Shown piece by piece: positions 17,082 to 26,708 of a stretch of 64,000 bases of DNA. The notes beneath the pieces are model-generated. The model made no database searches. It was given only the letters and a program-made list of their open reading frames with translations, and was not told the origin of the DNA. This stretch comes from Cupriavidus pauculus. GTDB taxonomy: Bacteria; Pseudomonadota; Gammaproteobacteria; Burkholderiales; Burkholderiaceae. Positions within the stretch are counted from its first letter, which is position 1, and every line of letters begins with the position of its first letter. The translations under genes and the position numbers were made by a program. The stretch spans positions 124,001-188,000 of the forward strand of contig NZ_BPUO01000003.1 of the NCBI RefSeq assembly GCF_022179805.1, written 5' to 3'.

Positions 17082-17645
17082 TCAGGAGAAATCGGTCTGC
17101 GCCAGATAGGTGGCCAGCGCGGGATGCTGCGTGTCGCGCGGCGACAGCACCGGGGCGCCAGTCACATGCGGCGCGCCGTCGAACCAGTCGATGCCGACGC
17201 TGTCGACATGCACCCCGGCATCCGCTTCGGGCGCGTGCACCGACGACACCAGGTACCAGAGGCGCGTGTCGTCGACGTGCGCGGCAAAGCCGTGGGCGAT
17301 GCCGCGCGGGATGTACAGCATGGCCGGCGCATCGGCGCTGAGCATCAGGCTGATGCCCTGGCCAAACGTCGGCGAGCCGCGCCGCAAGTCCACCAGGCCG
17401 TCGCGCGCGCGGCCCGTCAGGCAACTCACGATCTTGGCGTGATCGTGCGGCGGGCGCTGGAAGTGCATGCCACGGATCACGCCGGCATGCGAGGTGGAGA
17501 CATAGGACTCCGCGAAGTCCGTCTCCAGCCCTTGCGCGGCCAGCGTGGGCGCATGAAAGAGCTTCATGAAGTCGCCTCGGCTGTCGCCGATGCGCGCTCC
17601 ATGCAGCAGGAAGCAGCCCGGCAGCGCAAGCGGCTCGGCACGCAT
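17082..17645 (-). CDS. RfbC-like cupin epimerase (dTDP/CDP-4-keto-hexose 3,5- or 5-epimerase family)
   Basis: 187 residues. It has the RfbC-type signature GVIRGMHFQRPPHDHAKIVS with the catalytic His after RGM, a strand with GLVDLRRGSPTFGQ, and YIPRGIAHGFAAH. In CDP-ascarylose synthesis an enzyme of this family acts as the C5 epimerase after RfbH. The start at 17645 lies two bases after the rfbH stop and gives the usual family length; the longer in-frame extension to 17933 reads through rfbH and is rejected. Confidence 0.82.
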   Translation of the reverse strand: MRAEPLALPGCFLLHGARIGDSRGDFMKLFHAPTLAAQGLETDFAESYVSTSHAGVIRGMHFQRPPHDHAKIVSCLTGRARDGLVDLRRGSPTFGQGISLMLSADAPAMLYIPRGIAHGFAAHVDDTRLWYLVSSVHAPEADAGVHVDSVGIDWFDGAPHVTGAPVLSPRDTQHPALATYLAQTDFS

Positions 17646-17647
17646 GA

Positions 17648-18964
17648 TCAGAACCCGATGCCGAAGAACTGTTCGAGCTTCTCGCCGACGAAGTCGAGCA
17701 TCGACTCCGACAAGCCCGGGTAGATGCCCAGCCAGAACGTGTCGTTCATCACGATGTCCGAGTTGGTCAGGTCGCCCACCACGCGGTAGTTGCGGCCCAT
17801 CATGTACGGCTGGCGCGTCAGGTTGCCGGCGAACAGCAGGCGCGTGCCGATGCGGTGCTGCTCCAGGTACGTGACCACGTCGGTACGGCGCACATTGGCC
17901 TCGGGGCGCAGCGTGACCGGGAACCCGAACCACGACGGATCGGAATTCGGCGTGGCGTGCGGCAGGATCAGCATGTCGCTGCAGGCGGCCAGGCGCTCAC
18001 GCAGGAAGGCGAAGTTGCTCCGGCGCGCGGCGATGAAGCCTTCGGCGCGGTCGATCTGGGCCAGCCCGCATGCGGCCTGCATGTCGGTGATCTTGAGGTT
18101 GTAGCCCAGGTGCGAATACGTGTACTTGTGGTCGTAGCCTTCGGGCAGGTTGCCGAGCTTCCAGCAGAAGCGGCGATTGCACGTGTTGTCCTTGCCCGGC
18201 GGGCAGTAGCAATCACGGCCCCAGTCGCGGAACGACTCGGCAATGGTCTTCAGCGCGTGGTTGTTCGTGAACACCGCGCCGCCCTCGCCCATCGTGATGT
18301 GGTGGGCCGGGTAGAAGCTCAGCGTGGCGATGTCGCCGAACGTGCCGACGAGCTGGCCGTTGTAGGTGGCGCCCAGCGCGTCGCAGCAGTCTTCCACGAG
18401 CCACAGGTTGTACTTGCGGCACAGCGCCGTCACCACTTCGAGGTTGAACGGGTTGCCGAGCGTGTGGGCCAGCATGATGGCCTTGGTGCGCGGCGTGATC
18501 GCGGCCTCGATGCGGCTGGCATCGATGTTGTACGTGCCCAGTTCCACGTCGACGAAGACGGGTACCGCGCCGCACTGCAGGATCGGGTTGACGGTGGTCG
18601 GGAAGCCCGCGGCCACGCCGATGACTTCGTCACCGGGCTGGATGGCGCGGTCGCCCAGGCGCGGCGACGTCAGCGTGGCAAATGCCACCAGATTCGCCGA
18701 CGAACCCGAGTTCACGGTCAGCACGTGCTTCACGCCCAGCAGCTTGCCCAGCCGCTGTTCGAAGGCGTCATTGAAGCGGCCCGTGGTCAGCCAGGCGTCG
18801 AGCGAAGCCTCGACCATGGCCTTCATCTCAGGCGCGCCCACCACCTTGCCAGACGGCGGGATCACGGTTTCACCAGGCCGGAATCCCTGGGTTTCGCTCT
18901 GGACCAGTGCCGCGTATTCGTCGACCAGCCCTGCGATCTTCGCGCGTAGTGTTTCCTTGTTCAT
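17648..18964 (-). CDS. rfbH: CDP-4-keto-6-deoxy-D-glucose 3-dehydrase (E1)
   Basis: About 438 residues. A PMP-dependent aminotransferase-fold enzyme with His in place of the Schiff-base Lys ([16 protein letters not shown]), the hallmark of E1. A cysteine pattern C-x57-C-x1-C-x7-C runs from the second Cys of EDCCDALG to [11 protein letters not shown], exactly the [2Fe-2S] ligand spacing described for E1. It removes the C3 hydroxyl of CDP-4-keto-6-deoxyglucose with electrons from a separate reductase (E3), which is not in this window. The ATG at 18964 is preferred over an in-frame TTG two codons upstream. The gene heads the tightly packed rfbH-rfbC-reductase-acyltransferase block. Confidence 0.95.
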   Translation of the reverse strand: MNKETLRAKIAGLVDEYAALVQSETQGFRPGETVIPPSGKVVGAPEMKAMVEASLDAWLTTGRFNDAFEQRLGKLLGVKHVLTVNSGSSANLVAFATLTSPRLGDRAIQPGDEVIGVAAGFPTTVNPILQCGAVPVFVDVELGTYNIDASRIEAAITPRTKAIMLAHTLGNPFNLEVVTALCRKYNLWLVEDCCDALGATYNGQLVGTFGDIATLSFYPAHHITMGEGGAVFTNNHALKTIAESFRDWGRDCYCPPGKDNTCNRRFCWKLGNLPEGYDHKYTYSHLGYNLKITDMQAACGLAQIDRAEGFIAARRSNFAFLRERLAACSDMLILPHATPNSDPSWFGFPVTLRPEANVRRTDVVTYLEQHRIGTRLLFAGNLTRQPYMMGRNYRVVGDLTNSDIVMNDTFWLGIYPGLSESMLDFVGEKLEQFFGIGF

Positions 18965-19025
18965 TCCCAAGCTCTATTGGTTATATCTGCGCGGCTCTAG
19001 CGGCCGCAGCATTGTTCGGTCGTAC

Positions 19026-20546
19026 TTAAGCGGCCTTTTTGTCAGCCGTCTGCGCCATGGCATCCATCTCGGCCACCACGGCCTGCGGATTGTCATGAAT
19101 CAGGTCGTGGCCGCCGCGTACCTGCGTCACGGCGATGCCGCGTGCGCGCAGTTCGTCCAGGTCGTCCTTGTCCAGGCAGCAGGCCACCTTGTCGGTGCGG
19201 CGTTGCGGATGCATCGACACGTCGCCCGTCAGCGTGTGCACCGGCGTCTGCAGGCCATCGAGCAGATGCCAGAACGTGCGCTCGGCGATCACGGTTTCGG
19301 TCACGCCGTAGATGTCCCACGCGAACTGCCGCGCGTGAAGATTGTCCGGCGACGACGCCAGCACGCTGCGCAGGAACGCGTGGTTGTGCCAGAGCTTCTG
19401 CGCCGAGAACGGCGTGTCCAGCAGCAACACGCCCTTGCAGCGTTCGTCCTCGCGCGCCAGTGCCAGTCCTACGGCGCCGCCAAAGCTGACGCCCACCACC
19501 TGGTAGTCGCCCTGAATCTCGCGCGCAATCGCCGGCAGCAGTTCGCGGGCGAAGCCTTCGGCCGAATACTCGGCCGGCCGCCAGCTCTTGCCCGAACCGG
19601 GCAGGTCGGCGAACACCAGGTTCACGTGCGATGCCACGCCGGCAAAGTCGGCCACGGTCTCGATATTGCCCAGCGATCCATGCAACACCAGCCACGTGGG
19701 CGCGTCGGGCTTCCAGGTCTGCGGCACGCGCAGGCGCACCACGCCGGTGGCGCCCGCGATGATGCGCTCGCCCTTGGTCTGCGACCGCATGCGGTGGATC
19801 ATCGTCGCCTTGGCCTCGTCGAGCTTGCCCAGCGCCGGCGTCTCGCCGTTCATGATCCAGCGGATGTTGGCTTCCACGTCGGCCTTGGGCCAGTCCCACC
19901 ACCGCAGCGCCTGCAGGTGCGCACTGGTGGCCTCGTCGAAGCGGCGACGGATGAAGGTGGCCGGATTGCCGGCCCAGACCTCGTAGGGGCCCACGTCGCG
20001 CGACACCACCGCGCCCGCGCCGATCACGGCGCCATCGCCAATCGTGACGCCAGACAGGATGGTCGAATGCGCGCCGATCCAGACGTCGTTGCCGATGGTC
20101 ACGCCGCCGCGCGTGGACGAAAAGTCCGGCACCGGCACGGTCTTGAACAGCGTGCCGAAGTGCGGCGCGGTGAACGGATAGATCGTGTGCCAGTCGTGGC
20201 GGTGATAGCTGCCCAGGATGACCTTCACGTCATGCCCGATCGTGCAGTAGTTGCCGATGGCCAGCCGCGCGTATTCGCCGGGCTGGTTGTGCGGGAAGAC
20301 CGACGGCACGCCGTAGCTGTAGTCGCCAATGCTGTACTGGGTGGGCTGGTGCAGGTGCACGGCGGTGAACTGCAGGCCCTGGACGTTATGGCCAACGGTC
20401 CACTGCAGGTGCGTGGCGCCACGATGCTCGGGACGCACCGCCAGGATCTGGCGCGCCACGTCCGCCGCCTGGCTTCGGTTGCCCTGCATCAGGGCATTCA
20501 CCGCCAACTGCATGGCGTCGTCGATCGTCATGGTCTGTTCGGCCAT
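19026..20546 (-). CDS. Fusion protein: CatB/XAT-type acetyltransferase plus alpha/beta hydrolase
   Basis: About 506 residues. Residues 1-45 are helical. About 60-210 are a left-handed beta-helix acyltransferase of the xenobiotic acetyltransferase type: IGDYSYGVPSVF, IGNYCTIGHDVKVILGSYHRHDW with the catalytic His, VTIGNDVWIGAHSTILSGV, and YEVWAGNPATFIRRRF. About 265-500 form an alpha/beta hydrolase: LVLHGSLGN oxyanion loop, VVGVSFGGAVGLAL nucleophile elbow, LTGDVS acid region and GGHDLIHDNP His. Putting an acyl-transfer and an acyl-hydrolysis module on one chain is unusual. AGGAGG lies three bases before the chosen ATG, a tight spacing. It lies between fliE and rfbH on the same strand, so a role in acylating the flagellar glycan is plausible. 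Confidence 0.8.
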   Translation of the reverse strand: MAEQTMTIDDAMQLAVNALMQGNRSQAADVARQILAVRPEHRGATHLQWTVGHNVQGLQFTAVHLHQPTQYSIGDYSYGVPSVFPHNQPGEYARLAIGNYCTIGHDVKVILGSYHRHDWHTIYPFTAPHFGTLFKTVPVPDFSSTRGGVTIGNDVWIGAHSTILSGVTIGDGAVIGAGAVVSRDVGPYEVWAGNPATFIRRRFDEATSAHLQALRWWDWPKADVEANIRWIMNGETPALGKLDEAKATMIHRMRSQTKGERIIAGATGVVRLRVPQTWKPDAPTWLVLHGSLGNIETVADFAGVASHVNLVFADLPGSGKSWRPAEYSAEGFARELLPAIAREIQGDYQVVGVSFGGAVGLALAREDERCKGVLLLDTPFSAQKLWHNHAFLRSVLASSPDNLHARQFAWDIYGVTETVIAERTFWHLLDGLQTPVHTLTGDVSMHPQRRTDKVACCLDKDDLDELRARGIAVTQVRGGHDLIHDNPQAVVAEMDAMAQTADKKAA

Positions 20547-20572
20547 GCGCCTCCTTGTCTTCTGAGCTGGGT

Positions 20573-20606
20573 TGCCCGGCAAGTCTGCCGGGCAGGTCTG
20601 CCCGGC
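20573..20606 (-). other. Tandem mutually exclusive hairpins after fliE (attenuator-like)
   Basis: On the minus strand, directly after the fliE TAA, come GCCGGGCA, TGCCCGGCA and TGCCGGGCA in series. The middle segment can pair perfectly with either neighbour, giving two alternative 8-9-bp stems. No T tract follows either, so simple intrinsic termination is unlikely. The element sits 27 bases before the acyltransferase-hydrolase start and may tune read-through or mRNA processing from fliE into the sugar operon. Confidence 0.5.
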
Positions 20607-20927
20607 TTAAACCGGCATGTTCATCATTTCCTGGTACGCCGCCGCCAGGCGGTTACGCACCTGCACCGTGGTCTGGAAGGAAATGTTGGCCTTCTGCATG
20701 TCGATCATCACGTCGTTCAGCGACACACCGGGCTTGCCCACTTCAAACGCCTCGGCCTGGCCATAGGCGCGTTCCTGGGTGGCGTTCAGGCGCTGCAGCG
20801 ATCGCTGCAGTTCGCCGCCAAAGCCGGTGGATGCGGCCGCGGCCGTCTGTGAGGCGTTGCCGCCGCCAGCCACCTGCGCCAGGCCGCGCAGTTGCTGGAG
20901 CATGCCTTCGATAGAGGAAATGGTCAT
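20607..20927 (-). CDS. fliE: Flagellar hook-basal body protein FliE
   Basis: About 106 residues, the adaptor between the MS ring and the proximal rod. Recognised by the C-terminal GKPGVSLNDVMIDMQKANISFQ (split: GKPGVSLNDVMIDM, QKANISFQ) and QVRNRLAAAYQEMMNMPV. Upstream is a Gly/Ala linker. ATG at 20927 gives MTISSIEGMLQQLRG, the family start; an extension to 20981 is rejected. It is transcribed away from fliF and leads into the sugar operon. Confidence 0.95.
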   Translation of the reverse strand: MTISSIEGMLQQLRGLAQVAGGGNASQTAAAASTGFGGELQRSLQRLNATQERAYGQAEAFEVGKPGVSLNDVMIDMQKANISFQTTVQVRNRLAAAYQEMMNMPV

Positions 20928-21288
20928 GGCTCGTACAGGTTGGATAGGGTCGATCCAGGACGCGCGTGACGAAAACACCACTCACCATCCTGTTTCAGCC
21001 CTCGCACTGTACTGGCGGCCCCTCTCCTCCCAAAGGATGAAATCGGTGGGAAAACCCGGCCTATTCAGCCAATTGGTCATCGGCCGTCTGACCGATCATC
21101 GCTACCGTGCCGGATCTGGCGGATCGACGTGTTTTCGTCTTGCCGCCCGAATCCACGGAAGATCAACTATCGCGGGGAGTGCGCGTGTTTTTTCAGCAGC
21201 GTAAAGTGAGCCGTGCCGAGATGAATAACGGCAGCGAAGGCCAGAGTGGTAAGGGCAGGGTATGCCCGGCCAAGCCGGAGACGCGCGC
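20928..21288. other. fliE-fliF divergent regulatory region
   Basis: 361 bases without a gene, containing the promoters for fliE (leftward) and fliFGHIJK (rightward). I see one candidate sigma-28-like element toward fliF and no obvious sigma-54 site. FlhDC boxes are expected for these class 2 genes but are too degenerate to place by eye. Confidence 0.5.
21202..21228 (+). promoter_or_regulatory. Candidate sigma-28-like promoter ahead of fliF
   Basis: TAAAGTGA, 11 bases, ATGAATAA. The -35 core TAAAG and the spacing fit FliA, but only the last four bases of the -10 match. It lies 60 bases upstream of fliF. A late promoter on an early operon would be secondary at most. Confidence 0.3.
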
Positions 21289-22968
21289 ATGAACGCGACC
21301 GCCACCCTGCCCAACGGCGCGGCGCTGGTCGAGCGCCTCAAGGGCAACCCGCGCCTGCCCATGATGCTGGGCGGTGCCGCGCTGGTCGCGGCCATCGCCG
21401 TGGGCGTCATGTGGTCGCGCCAGCCCGACTACAAGGTGCTGTACACCAACCTGTCCGAGCGCGACGGCGGTGCAGTGATCCAGTCGCTGCAGCAGATGAA
21501 CGTGCCGTACAAGTTCGCCGAAGGCGGCGGTGCGGTGATGGTGCCGTCCGACAAGGTGGCCGAGACGCGTCTGCGCCTGGCCAGCCAGGGCCTGCCCAAG
21601 AGCGGTACGACGGGCATGGAACTGATGGACAACCAGAAGTTCGGTATCAGCCAGTTTGCCGAGCAGGTGAACTACCAGCGCGGCCTGGAAGGCGAGCTGG
21701 CCCGCTCGATCGAATCGATCGGTGCCGTGCAGTCGGCCCGCGTGCACCTGGCCATCCCCAAGCCCACGCTGTTCGTGCGCGAACGCCAGAAGCCCACCGC
21801 TTCGGTGGTGCTGCAGCTCTACCCGGGCCGTGCGGTCGATGAAGGTCAGGTGGCCGCGATCACGCACCTGGTGTCGTCGAGCGTGCCGGAACTGACCCCG
21901 AAGTCGATCTCGATCGTCGACCAGCACGGCAACCTGCTGTCTGGCAGCAGCGACCGTTCGATGGACGCCACCCAGCTCAAGTACGTGCAGCAGGTGGAAC
22001 AGAGCTACGTCAAGCGCGTGGAATCGATCCTGGCCCCGATCCTCGGCAAGGACAACGTCCACGCCCAGGTCACGGCCGATGTCGACTTCGCGTCGGTGGA
22101 ACACACCGACGAGAGCTTCAAGCCGAACCAGGACCCCACCCGCGCCGCCATCCGCAGCCAGCAGACCAGCGAATCGAACCAGCAAGGCGGTTCGCAGGTG
22201 GGTGGCGTGCCCGGCGCGCTGTCCAACCAGCCGCCGGCCGCCGCCGTGGCCCCGGTGACCACGCCGCAGCCGCCGCGCCAGCCCGGCCAGCCGAACCCGC
22301 CGGCCCAGGCCAACCAGGCCACGCAGACCGCCGAGAAGACCGGCCCGAGCAACAGCCGCCGCGACGCCACCACCAACTACGAACTCGACCGCACCGTGCG
22401 CCACGTGCAGCAGGCACCGGGTGGCGTGAAGCGCCTGTCGGTGGCCGTGGTGGTGAACTACCGCAGCAAGGTCGACGCCAAGGGCAAGCCGATCACCGAG
22501 GCGCTGTCCGCCAAGGAACTGGCCCAGATCGAAAACCTGACCAAGGAAGCCATGGGCTTCTCGGCTGACCGTGGCGACTCGCTGAATGTGGTCAACAGCC
22601 CGTTCACGGCCGAGAACAACAAGGAACCCGAAGTGCCGCTGTGGAAGCAGCCGCAGATGATCGACCTGGCCAAGACTGGCGTGGGCTACGTGCTGCTGGC
22701 GCTGCTGGCCGTGTTCCTGTGGTTCAAGGTGGCGCGTCCGGTGCTGCGCAAGTACACCGCGCCGCCGGTACCCGCGACCATCGAGGCCTCGGAATCCAGC
22801 GCCGCCGATGCCGTGCTGCCGCCGCCGGAAGAGGAAACCAATCCGGAAGTGCTGCGCCTGGCTGCTAAGTACGAAAGCGATCTCGCCCTGGTGCGTGACG
22901 CCGCGCAACGCGACCCGCGCCTGGTCGCCAGCGTAATCAAGACCTGGATGGCAAATGACGAAGGCTAA
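21289..22968 (+). CDS. fliF: Flagellar MS-ring protein FliF
   Basis: About 559 residues. Two membrane helices (about residues 22-42, [18 protein letters not shown]; and about 465-485, [16 protein letters not shown]) flank the periplasmic ring-building motifs ([33 protein letters not shown]). A Pro/Gln-rich loop lies near 300-345. The cytoplasmic C-terminus ([21 protein letters not shown] ... VIKTWM) binds FliG. ATG at 21289 has GGAG eight bases upstream. The fliG start lies inside the fliF end (14-base overlap). Confidence 0.97.
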   Translation: MNATATLPNGAALVERLKGNPRLPMMLGGAALVAAIAVGVMWSRQPDYKVLYTNLSERDGGAVIQSLQQMNVPYKFAEGGGAVMVPSDKVAETRLRLASQGLPKSGTTGMELMDNQKFGISQFAEQVNYQRGLEGELARSIESIGAVQSARVHLAIPKPTLFVRERQKPTASVVLQLYPGRAVDEGQVAAITHLVSSSVPELTPKSISIVDQHGNLLSGSSDRSMDATQLKYVQQVEQSYVKRVESILAPILGKDNVHAQVTADVDFASVEHTDESFKPNQDPTRAAIRSQQTSESNQQGGSQVGGVPGALSNQPPAAAVAPVTTPQPPRQPGQPNPPAQANQATQTAEKTGPSNSRRDATTNYELDRTVRHVQQAPGGVKRLSVAVVVNYRSKVDAKGKPITEALSAKELAQIENLTKEAMGFSADRGDSLNVVNSPFTAENNKEPEVPLWKQPQMIDLAKTGVGYVLLALLAVFLWFKVARPVLRKYTAPPVPATIEASESSAADAVLPPPEEETNPEVLRLAAKYESDLALVRDAAQRDPRLVASVIKTWMANDEG

Positions 22969-23974
22969 CGCTAGCAAGGGGGCCCCGGAGAAGGGCCTGC
23001 AGAAGAGCGCCATCCTGATGATGGCGGTGGGCGAGGATTCGGCCGCCGAGGTGTTCAAGCACCTGTCGCCGCGCGAAGTGCAGCAGCTGGGCTCCGCCAT
23101 GGCCAACCTGTCGGCCGTGACCCGCGAGGAAATGGCCGAGGTGCTGGCCGAATTCCGCGGCGAGACCGAGCAGTACCTGGCCCTGAACGTCGACTCCAGC
23201 TCGTTCATCAAGAGCGTGCTGAACAAGGCGCTGGGCGAGGAACGCGCGCTGTCGGTGATCGAGGACATCCTGGAATCCCGCGATCCGGGCGGCGGCATCG
23301 ATTCGCTGAACTGGATGGAAGCCACGTCGGTGGCCGAGCTGATCAAGGACGAGCACCCGCAGATCATCGCCACCATCCTTATCCACCTGGACCGCCAGAA
23401 GTCGTCGGAAGTGCTGGGCTTCTTCACGGAACGCCTGCGCAACGACGTGGTGCTGCGTATTGCCACGTTCGGCGGCGTACAGCCGGGCGCGCTGCAGGAG
23501 CTGACCGACGTGCTGACCAAGCTGCTGGCAGGCCAGAGCCTGAAGCGCAGCCGAATGGGCGGTGTCCGCACGGCGGCCGAGATCATCAACCTGATGAGCA
23601 CGGCCCACGAGGAAGCAGTCATCGACGGCGTGCGCACGCACGACGCGGACCTGGCGCAGAAGATCATCGACGAGATGTTCCTGTTCGAGAACCTGATGGA
23701 AGTGGACGACCGCGGCATCCAGCGCGTGCTCAAGGAAATCGCCACCGAATCGCTCATCGTCGCGCTCAAGGGCGCGCAACAGGAACTGCGCGACAAGTTC
23801 ATCCGCAACATGTCGACGCGTGCCGGCGAAATGCTGCGCGAGGACCTGGAAGCCCTGGGTCCGGTGCGTGTGTCGCAGGTCGAGGCCGAACAGAAGGCCA
23901 TCCTGCAGGTGGTGAGACGCCTGGCCGAGGCCGGCGAAGTCCAGATTGGCGGAGGAGACGATGCCTACGTTTGA
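22955..23974 (+). CDS. fliG: Flagellar motor switch protein FliG
   Basis: 339 residues. The rotor protein couples FliF to FliM and meets the stator. The N-terminal FliF-binding part is [25 protein letters not shown], the middle domain carries the EHPQ motif ([12 protein letters not shown]), and the C-terminal torque helix has charged residues at [29 protein letters not shown] (read in two pieces). Length is typical. It overlaps fliF and fliH by 14 bases each. Confidence 0.97.
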   Translation: MTKANASKGAPEKGLQKSAILMMAVGEDSAAEVFKHLSPREVQQLGSAMANLSAVTREEMAEVLAEFRGETEQYLALNVDSSSFIKSVLNKALGEERALSVIEDILESRDPGGGIDSLNWMEATSVAELIKDEHPQIIATILIHLDRQKSSEVLGFFTERLRNDVVLRIATFGGVQPGALQELTDVLTKLLAGQSLKRSRMGGVRTAAEIINLMSTAHEEAVIDGVRTHDADLAQKIIDEMFLFENLMEVDDRGIQRVLKEIATESLIVALKGAQQELRDKFIRNMSTRAGEMLREDLEALGPVRVSQVEAEQKAILQVVRRLAEAGEVQIGGGDDAYV

Positions 23975-24797
23975 GCGCGGCTTTGCCGCTGGCCGCGGCC
24001 CGGGCCGCGGCGACCCCGGTTTCTTCGGCGCGCCCAGCGCGCCGCAAGGTGGCGGCCTCACGAACGTCCACCCCAGCGACGAAGGCTTCAAGAGCTTCGA
24101 GCGGCCCGCCCCGGGCCACGCCGGTGGCAACCCGTGGCAGCGCTGGCAGATGGAATCGCTGGACCCGCGCGACGCGCTGAGAAAGGCCCTGGCCGCGCAA
24201 CTGCCGGTCGAGCCCCCGCCCCCGCCGCCCATCGACTTCGCCGCGCTTGATGCGATGCGCGAAGGCGCCCGCAAGGAAGGCTATGCGCAGGGCTACAACC
24301 AGGGCCAGACGCAGGGCTACGGCGACGGTCACCGCGAAGGTTATGCGCGTGGTCTGGAATCGGCCCGCAACGAAGCGGCCCGCCTGCACGAACTGGCCGG
24401 CAACTTCCAGAACGCGCTGGGCCGTGTCGACACGGAAATCGCCGACGCACTGATCTCGCTGGCGCTGGACGTGGCGCGCCAACTGGTGCGCAAGACGATG
24501 GAAATCGATCCGGCCGCGCTGGTCCCCGCCGCGCGCGAGCTGATCAACGCAGAGCCGCCGCTGTCTGGCGCGCCTTGCCTGCTGCTGAACCCCGAAGACG
24601 TGGCGCTGGTGGAAAACCACCTGCGCGGCGAACTGGAAGCCGCCGGCTGGACCGTGCGTGCCGACGCCACCGTGGCACGCGGCGGCTGCATCGCCAGCGC
24701 GGCCAGCGGCGAACTGGACGGAACCCTGGCTACCCGCTGGGAACGCGTGATCAAGGCCCTGGGCCGCAACGATCCGTGGGAGCCCCCCCATGCATGA
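23961..24797 (+). CDS. fliH: Flagellar export ATPase regulator FliH
   Basis: About 278 residues, peripheral-stalk protein of the type III export ATPase. The N-terminal 80 residues are Gly/Pro-rich. A glycine-repeat helix ([20 protein letters not shown]; then [10 protein letters not shown]) shows the GxxxG pattern typical of FliH. The C-terminal domain ([17 protein letters not shown]) binds FliI. ATG at 23961 with GGAGGAG just upstream is preferred to an in-frame TTG at 23946. Confidence 0.94.
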   Translation: MPTFERGFAAGRGPGRGDPGFFGAPSAPQGGGLTNVHPSDEGFKSFERPAPGHAGGNPWQRWQMESLDPRDALRKALAAQLPVEPPPPPPIDFAALDAMREGARKEGYAQGYNQGQTQGYGDGHREGYARGLESARNEAARLHELAGNFQNALGRVDTEIADALISLALDVARQLVRKTMEIDPAALVPAARELINAEPPLSGAPCLLLNPEDVALVENHLRGELEAAGWTVRADATVARGGCIASAASGELDGTLATRWERVIKALGRNDPWEPPHA

Positions 24798-26247
24798 ACC
24801 CCAGGCCACCGCGCCCGAAGCTGCCACCGCAGCCGCAGCAGCCCACACCGGCCGCTGGCGTGATGCGCTGGCATCGGCATCGACGAGCATCGCCGAGATC
24901 GACAGCAAGCGTACCTGTGGCCGCCTGACGCGCGCCGCCGGCCTGGTGCTGGAGGCCGTGGGCCTGCGCATGCCGGTGGGCAGCGACTGCCTGATCGAAC
25001 TGCCGGGTGGACAGCATGCGCACGGTGGCCCGCGCACGGCCGAGGCCGAAGTGGTGGGCTTTGGCGCCGACCGCCTGTATTTGATGCCGCAATCGGACGT
25101 GGCCGGCCTGGTGCCGGGCGCCCGCGTCTATCCGCTGGAACCGTCGCCGCTGCCCAAGGGTGTAAGCGCACCGCGTGAGCCCGGTTCCAAGCGCCTGCCC
25201 GTGGGCGATGGCCTGCTGGGCCGCGTGCTGGATGCTGCCGGCCGTCCGCTGGACGGACTGGGCCCGATTTCGGCCGCCAGCGAGGTGCCGCTGTCGGGCG
25301 CCCAGATCAACCCGCTGATGCGCGCTCCGATCGAAACGGTGCTCGACACCGGCGTGCGCGCGATCAACGGCATGCTGACCGTGGGTCGCGGCCAGCGCAT
25401 GGGCCTGTTCGCGGGCTCCGGCGTGGGTAAGTCGGTGCTGCTGGGCATGATGGCTCGCTACACGAACGCCGACGTGATCGTGGTGGGCCTGATCGGCGAG
25501 CGCGGCCGCGAAGTGAAGGAATTCATCGAGAACATCCTGGGCGAGGAAGGCCGCAAGCGGTCCGTGGTGGTAGCCGCACCGGCCGACTGCTCGCCGCTGC
25601 TGCGCATGCAGGGCGCCGCCTATGCCACGCGCCTGGCCGAGTACTTCCGCGACAAGGGTCAGCACGTGCTGCTGATCATGGATTCGCTGACCCGTTATGC
25701 GATGGCCCAGCGTGAAATCGCGCTGGCCATTGGTGAACCGCCGGCCACCAAGGGCTATCCGCCTTCGGTGTTTGCCAAGCTGCCCACGCTGGTGGAGCGC
25801 ACCGGCAACGGCCCCGAGGGCGGCGGTTCCATCACCGCGTTTTACACGGTACTGACCGAAGGCGACGATCAGCAGGACCCGATCGCCGATTCGGCCCGCG
25901 CCATTTTGGACGGCCACATCGTGCTGTCGCGAAGTCTCGCCGAAGCGGGCCACTATCCCGCCATCGACGTCGAAGCATCGATCAGCCGCGCCATGACCGC
26001 ACTGATCGAACCGCCGCAGTTTGCCTCCGTGCGGCGCTTCAAGCAGTTGATGTCGCGCTACCAGCGCAATCGCGACCTGATCAGCGTGGGCGCCTACGTG
26101 CCCGGCAACGATCCGGAGCTGGACCTCGCGATTCGCCTACACCCGCGCATGGAGGCTTTCCTGCAGCAGGATATCCACGAACGCGCGGATTACGAGGCCT
26201 CGATTGCCCAGCTGCACGCGACCATCGGAGCAACGCACCATGGCTAA
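24790..26247 (+). CDS. fliI: Flagellum-specific ATP synthase FliI
   Basis: 485 residues, the hexameric ATPase of flagellar export, related to F1-beta. Walker A is [15 protein letters not shown] (about residues 208-222), Walker B is [13 protein letters not shown], and the catalytic Glu lies in [12 protein letters not shown]. An N-terminal 40-residue Ala/Thr-rich segment precedes the beta-barrel. It overlaps fliH by eight bases and fliJ by eight. Confidence 0.98.
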   Translation: MHEPQATAPEAATAAAAAHTGRWRDALASASTSIAEIDSKRTCGRLTRAAGLVLEAVGLRMPVGSDCLIELPGGQHAHGGPRTAEAEVVGFGADRLYLMPQSDVAGLVPGARVYPLEPSPLPKGVSAPREPGSKRLPVGDGLLGRVLDAAGRPLDGLGPISAASEVPLSGAQINPLMRAPIETVLDTGVRAINGMLTVGRGQRMGLFAGSGVGKSVLLGMMARYTNADVIVVGLIGERGREVKEFIENILGEEGRKRSVVVAAPADCSPLLRMQGAAYATRLAEYFRDKGQHVLLIMDSLTRYAMAQREIALAIGEPPATKGYPPSVFAKLPTLVERTGNGPEGGGSITAFYTVLTEGDDQQDPIADSARAILDGHIVLSRSLAEAGHYPAIDVEASISRAMTALIEPPQFASVRRFKQLMSRYQRNRDLISVGAYVPGNDPELDLAIRLHPRMEAFLQQDIHERADYEASIAQLHATIGATHHG

Positions 26248-26692
26248 GACTTCGCCGCTGAACACGCTGGCAGACATCGCCCAGGACAACACCGACAAGG
26301 CCGCGCGCGAACTCGGCCGCCTGCAGGGGCTGCGCACGCAGGCCGAGCAGCAGCTGCACGCGCTTACCGAGTATCGCCACGAATACCGTGAGCGCATGCA
26401 GGCCATCGCCGCCGAGGGCATGACGTCCAGCCGCTGGCAGGATTTCTCGCGCTTCCTGGACTCGCTCGACCACGCCATCCGCCAGCAAACTGCCACGCTG
26501 GCGAAGGCCGAAGCCGACCTGCTGGCCGGACGCACGCACTGGCAACAGGAAAAGCGCCGCCAGAACTCGTTCGACACACTGATTACACGCGCCGAAGTGC
26601 GCGAGCAGCAGATTGCCACGCGCCGCGAACAGCGCGCCAACGACGAATACGCCGCCCGAATCGCCCGTCAGCCGGCGAGCGGCCATAACTGA
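26240..26692 (+). CDS. fliJ: Flagellar export protein FliJ
   Basis: About 150 residues, a long antiparallel coiled coil that acts as the central stalk of the export ATPase and escorts chaperones. Charged heptad-rich helices are evident ([40 protein letters not shown]). ATG at 26240, with GGAG nine bases upstream, overlaps the fliI stop. Confidence 0.92.
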   Translation: MAKTSPLNTLADIAQDNTDKAARELGRLQGLRTQAEQQLHALTEYRHEYRERMQAIAAEGMTSSRWQDFSRFLDSLDHAIRQQTATLAKAEADLLAGRTHWQQEKRRQNSFDTLITRAEVREQQIATRREQRANDEYAARIARQPASGHN

Positions 26693-26708
26693 CCTGCCCG
26701 AACCCACA

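Noticed and set aside
17646-17933. A 96-residue N-terminal extension of the RfbC-like protein
   Set aside because: It overlaps rfbH in another frame; the family length and the start at 17645 fit without it.
18366-25953. Very long open frames antisense to rfbH, fliF/fliG and fliI (up to about 900 codons)
   Set aside because: They mirror the high third-position GC of the real genes, are Arg/His/Gln-rich, and show no family signature or ribosome site.
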